This document shows positions 58,040-64,000 of a stretch of 64,000 nt of DNA, piece by piece. Origin of the DNA: Thiocapsa bogorovii (GTDB taxonomy: Bacteria; Pseudomonadota; Gammaproteobacteria; Chromatiales; Chromatiaceae); NCBI RefSeq assembly GCF_021228795.1, contig NZ_CP089309.1, forward strand, positions 2,232,001 through 2,296,000. The letters run 5' to 3'. A model generated the notes under the pieces. That model searched no databases, was not told where the DNA came from, and saw only the letters and a program-made list of their open reading frames with translations. The position numbers were made by a program, and so were the translations under genes. Positions within the stretch are counted from its first letter, which is position 1, and every line of letters begins with the position of its first letter.

Positions 58040-60483
58040 GCCCCGGAATCGGGGCCGCCGTCGAGCAGCGCCACGCCGCCATCGACGACATCGCCACCGA
58101 ACAGCAGGCCCCGGGACAACGGCCGTCGCGCGGGACATCTGCCGCGGTACGATTCTTGGCCGCCGCGTTGACCTGGCTGCTCGTCGCCGGAGCGTCGCCG
58201 CTCGCGTCGGGGGAGGACGAATTCCTGATGCCGGATCAGGCCTTCCGCATTTCGGGTGAGGCCGACGGCCCGGACGCCGTTCGGGTGCGCTGGGAGATCG
58301 CCGACGGCTATTACATGTATCAGAGTAAGTTCGGGTTCCAGACGGAAACCGTCGGGATCTCGACCGGGGGCCCGCAAATGCCCGACGGAAAGACCAAGGA
58401 GGACGAATTCTTCGGTAAGGTCCAGGTCTATCGCGACAGCGTCGAGATCCGGGTCCCGGTCACGCGCTCGACGGGAGCCGGCAACTTCCTGACCCTCGAG
58501 GCGACCTCGCAGGGCTGCGCCGATGCCGGACTCTGCTACCCGCCGCACCGCCAGCGCCTGCTGCTCGAGCTGCCGGAAATGGTTGCCGCAACGCCTATCG
58601 CAGCCGAGACCGCGCCCGCCGCCGAGACTCCGTCACCGATTCAGGGCGAGCAATCGCCGAAGGCTTTGGCGGGGTTAGGCCAGTCGCTCGGCTTGGGCGC
58701 GGATGACGATATCCTCCCTGCCGAGGAGGCGTTCCGCTTCTCGGCGGAGGTCGCCGGACCGGACCGGCTCCAGTTGACCTGGGATGTTGCCGAGGGAACT
58801 TATCTCTACAGCCATATGCTCGAGCTGGCGCTCGAGGACGGGAGCGAGGTCGCCATCGGGCCGTTCGAGCGGCCCGCCGGCGACATCAAGAAGGACTCCA
58901 TCCTTCCCGACGGCAGCGTCGGCGATGTCGAGGTCTATCACGATCGGGTCGATCTGAGCCTGCCCCTGCTGCGTGGGTCGACCGAGCCGACCGAGGTGAC
59001 CCTAGTCGCCAAATACCAAGGCTGCGCCGAGATCGGCATCTGCTATCCGCCACAGACACAGAAGGTCGCACTGAGCCTGCCGGAGGCGCTGGTGACGGCG
59101 GCTCTGCCAACAGCGGCAGCCGCGGCCACGACGGCCGGCGCGACACCGGAAAGTGCGCCGTCGGTCGCGGACGACACGGTCTCGGAGCAGGACCGGATCG
59201 CCTCTGTTCTCGCCAACAGCGGCGTCTGGGTGGTGATCGCGGCCTTCTTCGGATTCGGCCTCTTGCTCGCCTTCACGCCCTGTGTCTTCCCGATGATCCC
59301 GATCCTCTCGGGCATTATTGCCGGACAAGGCCCGAACATCACCACACGCAAGGCTTTTACCCTGTCGCTGGTCTATGTCCTGGCCATGGCCTTGACCTAC
59401 ACGGTGGTCGGCGTGCTGGCGGGGCTCTTCGGCGCGAATCTACAGGCAGCCTTCCAGAACCCGTGGGTTCTGACCTCCTTCGCGTTGATCTTCGTGCTGC
59501 TTGCGCTGTCCATGTTCGGCTTCTACGACCTGCAACTGCCGTCCAGCTTCCAGTCTAAGCTCGCCGAAATCAGCAACAAGCAGGAGGGCGGCACCTTGCT
59601 GGGCGTGGCCATCATGGGCCTGCTCTCGGCACTGATCGTCGGACCCTGCGTCGCCCCGCCGCTCTTCGGGGCACTCATCTACATCAGCCAGACCGGGGAC
59701 GCGGTGCTCGGCGGTATCGCCCTGTTCGCCCTGAGTATGGGGATGGGTGCGCCCCTGATCGCCATCGGCACCTCGGCCGGCAAGCTGTTGCCGCGCGCCG
59801 GCGGTTGGATGGATGCGGTCAAGGCGGTATTCGGCGTCGCCCTGCTCGGCGTCGCCATCTTCATGCTCGAACGGATCCTGCCGGCGGCCGTCGCAATGCT
59901 GCTGTGGGGGCTGCTGCTGATCTGCTCGGCGGTCTACATGGGCGCATTGACCCAACTGCCGCAGGGGGCAACCGGGTGGAGCAAGCTTTGGAAGGGACTC
60001 GGCGTCTTTCTGCTCATCTACGGCGCACTCATGCTGCTCGGCGCCGCGGCCGGCGGCAAGGATACGATCCAACCGCTGCGCGGGCTGGCCGTGGGCGGCA
60101 GCGGTGGCGCCGCAGCCGAGGCGGTCTTTACCCCGGTAAAGACGCTCGAGGACCTCGATCGCGAGGTCGCCAAGGCGGGCGCGCTCGGCAAACCGGTCAT
60201 GCTGGACTTCTATGCAGACTGGTGCGTGACCTGCAAGGAGCTGGAGCGCTACACCTTCAGCGATCCTGCCGTGATCGCGGAGATGGACCGCTTCGTCCTG
60301 CTTAAGGCAGACGTCACGGCCAACGACGCGGATGATCAGGCCCTGATGAAGCACTTCGGCATTATTGGACCACCCGCCATCCTGTACTTCGACCCCGCGG
60401 GACAAGAGCTCAAAAACTATCGCTTGGTCGGCTTCAAACCCGCCGATGACTTCGTCGAGCACCTGCGCCGGGCCGCGCCATGA
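58018..60483 (+). CDS. dsbD: Thiol:disulfide interchange protein DsbD with duplicated periplasmic alpha domain
   Basis: 821 aa, far longer than E. coli DsbD (565). An N-terminal extension leads to a signal segment (FLAAALTWLLVAGASPLASG, about 46-65). Two alpha domains follow, about 66-190 and 228-355, each with its redox pair: QGCADAGLCYPP (Cys167/173) and QGCAEIGICYPP (Cys336/342). The transmembrane beta domain has FTPCVFP (Cys422) and VGPCVAPP (Cys544). The gamma thioredoxin domain has WCVTCKE (Cys736/739). It passes electrons from cytoplasmic thioredoxin to periplasmic partners. The ATG overlaps cutA, and the stop overlaps the next gene. Confidence 0.95.
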   Translation: MHRPQRLSPGIGAAVEQRHAAIDDIATEQQAPGQRPSRGTSAAVRFLAAALTWLLVAGASPLASGEDEFLMPDQAFRISGEADGPDAVRVRWEIADGYYMYQSKFGFQTETVGISTGGPQMPDGKTKEDEFFGKVQVYRDSVEIRVPVTRSTGAGNFLTLEATSQGCADAGLCYPPHRQRLLLELPEMVAATPIAAETAPAAETPSPIQGEQSPKALAGLGQSLGLGADDDILPAEEAFRFSAEVAGPDRLQLTWDVAEGTYLYSHMLELALEDGSEVAIGPFERPAGDIKKDSILPDGSVGDVEVYHDRVDLSLPLLRGSTEPTEVTLVAKYQGCAEIGICYPPQTQKVALSLPEALVTAALPTAAAAATTAGATPESAPSVADDTVSEQDRIASVLANSGVWVVIAAFFGFGLLLAFTPCVFPMIPILSGIIAGQGPNITTRKAFTLSLVYVLAMALTYTVVGVLAGLFGANLQAAFQNPWVLTSFALIFVLLALSMFGFYDLQLPSSFQSKLAEISNKQEGGTLLGVAIMGLLSALIVGPCVAPPLFGALIYISQTGDAVLGGIALFALSMGMGAPLIAIGTSAGKLLPRAGGWMDAVKAVFGVALLGVAIFMLERILPAAVAMLLWGLLLICSAVYMGALTQLPQGATGWSKLWKGLGVFLLIYGALMLLGAAAGGKDTIQPLRGLAVGGSGGAAAEAVFTPVKTLEDLDREVAKAGALGKPVMLDFYADWCVTCKELERYTFSDPAVIAEMDRFVLLKADVTANDADDQALMKHFGIIGPPAILYFDPAGQELKNYRLVGFKPADDFVEHLRRAAP

Positions 60484-61067
60484 GCGCGATTCGCGTGGGG
60501 ATGGTCATTTTGCTTGCGGGCGGAATCAGCGTCGGGGTCGCCATTGTCGGCCAACGCTGGATCGGAGCGCCGAAGCCCGATTCGGGATTGCCGGCCCGCC
60601 AATCAGCGCCCCTACAAACCTTGCCTGACTTCGGCCTGACTGACCTTGCCGGTTCGAAGGTCAGCAGCGAGGCCTGGGCCGGTAAGGTCGTGGTCATCAA
60701 CTATTGGGCAAGCTGGTGCCCGCCCTGCGTTCGCGAGATGCCGCTCTTTATCGAAACGCAGGAGGCACTCGGCGAGGCCGGCGTGCAGGTGGTGGGCATC
60801 GCCGTGGACCGCCCCGAAGACGTCGAGGCATTCGTCGCCCAATACCCGGTCAACTACCCAATCTTGGTAGCCAACCCGGAGGCTGTCGCCCTCTCGAAGC
60901 GACTCGGAAACCGGGTCGAAGGGCTGCCCTTCACGGTGATCTTCGACCGCCGCGGGCGCCGTGTCTTCAGCCGCACCGGCGAGGTCACGGCCGCCGAGCT
61001 CAAGGCCGAGCTTGGCGCCTTAGTCGATGCCGAAGGCTCCGCGGAATCCGACGAGGACGCGTCTTAG
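60480..61067 (+). CDS. TlpA-like thioredoxin-fold protein, membrane anchored
   Basis: 195 aa. An N-terminal anchor (VGMVILLAGGISVGVAIVG) precedes a thioredoxin fold with active site WASWCPPCVREMP (Cys80/Cys83) and the cis-Pro in VEGLPFTVIFDRRG. ATGA overlap with dsbD makes it a likely DsbD substrate, for instance in cytochrome c maturation or stress reduction. Confidence 0.92.
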   Translation: MSAIRVGMVILLAGGISVGVAIVGQRWIGAPKPDSGLPARQSAPLQTLPDFGLTDLAGSKVSSEAWAGKVVVINYWASWCPPCVREMPLFIETQEALGEAGVQVVGIAVDRPEDVEAFVAQYPVNYPILVANPEAVALSKRLGNRVEGLPFTVIFDRRGRRVFSRTGEVTAAELKAELGALVDAEGSAESDEDAS

Positions 61068-61174
61068 CTGGACAACATCGCGTAAAATCCGCACAATTCG
61101 CGCCGATTTGCTGCCGATCCAAAACAGATCGGCGGGTACACTGAGACTCGGATGAGTTGGAGCATATTGACCGG

Positions 61175-61636
61175 ATGGCCGCGATCCTGGTCCTGAACGG
61201 ACCGAACCTCAACCTGCTCGGAACCCGCGAGCCGGAGTACTACGGCCGCGCCACGCTGGCGGAGATCCACCAGGGCTTGGAGGATGCGGCACGTGCTGAA
61301 GGCTTCACGCTGGAATGCATCCAGAGCAACGCCGAGCATGTCCTGATCGAGGCGGTCCATCGTGCGGCGCACGACGGGGTTCGCTTCATCATCCTGAATC
61401 CGGCTGCCTTTACCCACACGAGCGTCGCCCTGCGCGATGCGCTGCTCGGGGTCGGGATTCCCTTCATCGAGGTGCACCTCTCCAACGTGCATGCCCGCGA
61501 GCCGTTTCGGGCCCATTCCTATTTCTCCGACATCGCCGTCGGGGTGATCAGCGGGCTCGGGGCCGAGGGCTACTTTTCAGCATTGCGCGCCGCGGCCGGT
61601 CGGCTCGCGCCGGACCTTTCCAACGAGAACCACTGA
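61175..61636 (+). CDS. aroQ: 3-dehydroquinate dehydratase, type II
   Basis: 153 aa from [20 protein letters not shown]. Catalytic Tyr in [49 protein letters not shown]. Third step of the shikimate pathway. Directly precedes accB, an order common in gammaproteobacteria. Confidence 0.97.
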   Translation: MAAILVLNGPNLNLLGTREPEYYGRATLAEIHQGLEDAARAEGFTLECIQSNAEHVLIEAVHRAAHDGVRFIILNPAAFTHTSVALRDALLGVGIPFIEVHLSNVHAREPFRAHSYFSDIAVGVISGLGAEGYFSALRAAAGRLAPDLSNENH

Positions 61637-61638
61637 CC

Positions 61639-62094
61639 ATGGATATCCGCAAGGTAAAGAAGCTGATCGAGCTGTTGGAGCAATCCGACGTCGCGGAGAT
61701 CGAGATCCACGAGGGCGAGGAATCGGTCCGCATCAGCCGACACGGCAGCAGCGCGATGCCGATGTATATGCCTCAAGCAATGCCGATGGGCATCGGCGCC
61801 GCGCCGGCTGCGGTGCCGGCCGCAAAGGCGGGCGATGAAGATGATGTCGAGGAGATGGAGGGAGAGGTCGTGCGCTCGCCGATGGTCGGCACCTTTTACC
61901 GCGCCCCCTCTCCGGGTTCCAAGCCGTTCGTCGAGGAAGGCCAAAGCGTGAAGGCCGGCGAGACGCTCTGCATCATCGAGGCGATGAAGATCCTCAACCA
62001 GATCGAGTGCGAGCAAGGCGGCACCATCAGACGTATCCTGGTCGAGAACGGTCAGCCGGTCGAATACAACCAGCCGCTGTTCGTCATCGAATAA
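61639..62094 (+). CDS. accB: Biotin carboxyl carrier protein of acetyl-CoA carboxylase
   Basis: 151 aa. N-terminus [20 protein letters not shown], a flexible Met/Pro/Ala linker (about 37-75) and the biotinyl domain with [18 protein letters not shown] and [10 protein letters not shown], whose Lys carries biotin (EAMKM is more usual). Its start is 2 bp after the aroQ stop. Confidence 0.98.
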   Translation: MDIRKVKKLIELLEQSDVAEIEIHEGEESVRISRHGSSAMPMYMPQAMPMGIGAAPAAVPAAKAGDEDDVEEMEGEVVRSPMVGTFYRAPSPGSKPFVEEGQSVKAGETLCIIEAMKILNQIECEQGGTIRRILVENGQPVEYNQPLFVIE

Positions 62095-62169
62095 GGGCGG
62101 AGGCTAGCGTCCCCGTCGTCGAGCGCCGCCCCGATTCGCCGCGCCTCCCTCAGCAAAGACATCGCCACC

Positions 62170-63519
62170 ATGCCAGCAATGATCGAGAAGGTCCTGATCG
62201 CCAACCGGGGCGAGATCGCGCTCCGGATCCTGCGCGCCTGTCGCGAGCTGGGCATCAAGACGGTCGCGGTGCATTCCGAAGCGGACCGCGACCTCAAGCA
62301 CGTCCTCTTGGCCGACGAGTCGGTCTGCATCGGCCCTGCCGCCTCGCTGCACAGCTATCTCAACGTGCCGGCGATCATCAGCGCAGCCGAGGTCACCGAC
62401 ACGGTCGCCATCCACCCCGGCTACGGCTTCCTGTCCGAGAACGCCGATTTCGCCGAGCGGGTCGAACGCTCCGGCTTCATCTTCATCGGCCCGCGCCCCG
62501 AAACCATCCGCCTGATGGGCGACAAGGTCTCGGCGATCGCCGCCATGAACAAGGCCGGCGTACCCTGCGTGCCCGGCTCCGATGGCCCGCTCGACGACAA
62601 CAAGAAACGCACGCTGGAGATCGCCCGTCAGATCGGCTACCCGGTGATCATCAAGGCATCCGGCGGCGGGGGCGGTCGCGGCATGCGTGTCGTCCACTCC
62701 GAGGCGACCTTGCTGAACGCCATCTCCCTGACCAAGGCGGAGGCCGCCGCAGCCTTCAACAACGACATGGTCTACATGGAGAAGTACCTGGAGAACCCGC
62801 GTCACATCGAGTTCCAGGTACTCTCGGACCAGCACGGCAACGCTATCCATCTCGGCGAGCGCGACTGCTCCATGCAGCGCCGCCACCAGAAGGTCGTCGA
62901 AGAGGCACCCGCGCCGGGCATCACCGAAGCACAACGCCGCGAGATCGGCGAGCGCTGTGCGGAGGCCTGCCGCACCATCGGTTATCGCGGCGCCGGCACC
63001 TTCGAATTCCTCTTCGAGGACGGCTGCTTCTATTTCATCGAGATGAACACGCGCGTGCAGGTCGAGCACCCGGTTACCGAGATGATCACGGGCGTGGACA
63101 TCGTCAAAGAGCAGATCCTGATCGCCGCCGGCGAGCCGCTGCGCTACACGCAGGACGACATCGTGATCCGCGGGCATGCCGTGGAGTGCCGACTCAACGC
63201 CGAGGACTCCGAGACCTTCATGCCGAGCCCCGGCAAGATCACCGAATTCCATGCCCCCGGCGGCCCCGGCGTGCGACTCGAAACGCACATCTATACCGGC
63301 TACACCGTACCGCGCTACTACGACTCCATGATCGGCAAGCTGATCACCCACGGCGAGGACCGCGAGGCTGCGATTGCGCGGATGTGTAATGCGCTGCGCG
63401 AGACGGTGATCGACGGCATCAACACCAATATCAAGCTGCAGCGGTCGATTCTCAGGGACGGGGCGTTTCTGGCCGGCGGGGCGAATATCCATTATCTGGA
63501 AAAGAAGCTCGGCATGTGA
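62170..63519 (+). CDS. accC: Biotin carboxylase subunit of acetyl-CoA carboxylase
   Basis: 449 aa, standard length. [37 protein letters not shown], Gly-rich ATP loop [14 protein letters not shown], biotin/bicarbonate site [14 protein letters not shown]. Start MPAMIEKVL assumed; MIEKVL at 62179 is equally possible. Carboxylates AccB biotin in fatty-acid synthesis. Confidence 0.98.
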   Translation: MPAMIEKVLIANRGEIALRILRACRELGIKTVAVHSEADRDLKHVLLADESVCIGPAASLHSYLNVPAIISAAEVTDTVAIHPGYGFLSENADFAERVERSGFIFIGPRPETIRLMGDKVSAIAAMNKAGVPCVPGSDGPLDDNKKRTLEIARQIGYPVIIKASGGGGGRGMRVVHSEATLLNAISLTKAEAAAAFNNDMVYMEKYLENPRHIEFQVLSDQHGNAIHLGERDCSMQRRHQKVVEEAPAPGITEAQRREIGERCAEACRTIGYRGAGTFEFLFEDGCFYFIEMNTRVQVEHPVTEMITGVDIVKEQILIAAGEPLRYTQDDIVIRGHAVECRLNAEDSETFMPSPGKITEFHAPGGPGVRLETHIYTGYTVPRYYDSMIGKLITHGEDREAAIARMCNALRETVIDGINTNIKLQRSILRDGAFLAGGANIHYLEKKLGM

Positions 63520-63521
63520 TG

Positions 63522-63605
63522 CTGAACCGCGTTTCGAGCGACATGCAACGTTCGAGAGGGCGTCGATGTCGGCGCGATTGGATGACTCGGCGCGACGCGG
63601 TTCAG
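63522..63605. repeat. Palindromic intergenic element, copy E
   Basis: 84 bp with arms CTGAACCGCGT (63522-63532) and ACGCGGTTCAG (63595-63605). It begins two bases after the accC stop codon. Confidence 0.75.
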
Positions 63606-63718
63606 GACGTTAAGACTAACGCATGACTCGGACCGGCTTCGAGGCAGGTAGGCACTCGGGGCTGGATCGGACTCGCCGCGGCCCTCGCGCAACACAATCA
63701 ATCCGATCTTTCTATCTC

Positions 63719-63806
63719 TTAAATCGCGTCGACTCCGGCGCTTACGAACCGCTGCGAGATCGAGACCGCATGAACACTGCGCATATTGTGCCGGACGCGA
63801 TTTAAA
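63719..63806. repeat. Palindromic intergenic element, copy D, abutting the prmA start
   Basis: Arms TTAAATCGCGTC (63719 on) and GACGCGATTTAA, with inner CCGGCGC/GTGCCGG. The last A of the right arm is the A of the prmA ATG. It shares CGACTCCGGCG-type inner sequence with copy C (ACTCCGGCG). The 63606-63718 spacer between copies E and D holds no gene. Confidence 0.8.
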
Positions 63807-64000
63807 TGGGTTGGCTGCAGCTTTCGATCGAGGTGCCGAAACCGGACGCGGAGGAAATCGCCGCCGTCCTGGAAGACGGCGGCGCACTCTCCGTAACGCT
63901 CGCCGATGCCGCCGACGAACCCCAGCTCGAGCCGGGCCCGGGCGAGACGCCACTCTGGTCGCAGGTCAAGATTTCAGCCCTGTTCGATGCGGACCCCGAG
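63806..64000 (+). CDS. prmA: Ribosomal protein L11 methyltransferase, 5' part
   Basis: 65 codons up to the window end: MGWLQLSIEVPKPDAEEIAA, VLEDGGALSVTLADAADEP, PLWSQVKISALFD. This is the N-terminal substrate-recognition domain of PrmA, which trimethylates L11. No ribosome site is visible, because the repeat occupies that position. Confidence 0.9.
   Translation, partial: MGWLQLSIEVPKPDAEEIAAVLEDGGALSVTLADAADEPQLEPGPGETPLWSQVKISALFDADPE

Overview
The window looks like chromosome of a high-GC gammaproteobacterium, most likely a purple sulfur bacterium (Chromatiaceae, Thiocapsa/Allochromatium-like). The evidence is gene content (three-subunit transhydrogenase, PpsR, hydrogenase maturation genes, MlaA, GlnE, N-acetylglutaminylglutamine amidotransferase, remnants of an SbtA/SbtB bicarbonate-uptake pair) and GC-rich codon use. 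This placement is inferred; there is no rRNA in the window.

Layout. 1-1.5 kb: 3'-truncated IS110-family transposase preceded by a highly structured leader that is a good candidate for an IS110 bridge RNA. 1.7-14.3 kb: housekeeping genes, mostly on the minus strand (pntB-pntAB-pntAA, ppsR, hypC/hupD maturation pair, an intact IS1380 element, bacteriohemerythrin, ygiM-like gene, argD-argF, cytochrome b561). 14.7-28.1 kb: an accessory, IS-riddled island. It holds a VapBC-like pair whose toxin tail is IS-derived, a frameshifted DDE element, a frameshifted HIRAN-domain gene, a MazG-like pyrophosphohydrolase split by IS1634, the 3' end of a DUF1156 methylase, an MntA-HepT toxin-antitoxin pair, and a 1116-codon Swt1-HEPN/DUF499 ATPase gene. 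That ATPase gene is split by IS256 and by a second, inverted IS1634 copy. Removing the insertions and one copy of each target duplication restores its frame exactly, except for one TGA at a probable Trp codon. This is a dead DUF1156/DUF499 defence-type locus.

28.2-43.6 kb: ordinary chromosome (sodB, hyuB, NAGGN amidotransferase, grxD, rnt, TraB-like, mlaA, pyrC, zinc-finger protein, ilvE, glnE, hexose-6-P mutarotase, MFS). 43.9-51.4 kb: a minus-strand stress block. A histidine kinase and an NtrC-type sigma54 activator are followed by three small heat-shock proteins behind a probable sigma54 promoter, then a photolyase operon with 4-bp overlaps ending in a DUF2256-PpiC chimera. 51.4-54.9 kb: decayed sequence (PAS kinase remnant, sbtA/sbtB remnants) and a tandem UspA gene. 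54.9-57.1 kb: groESL with CIRCE operator, promoter and terminator. 57.1-64 kb: fxsA, cutA, dsbD with a duplicated alpha domain, tlpA-like gene, aroQ, accB, accC, and the start of prmA.

An 84-89 bp inverted-repeat element recurs next to stop or start codons throughout (copies at 1726, 35574, 36984, 51461, 63522, 63719; a half copy near 47221). It is the main unexplained repeat of the window. No tRNA, rRNA or CRISPR array was seen.
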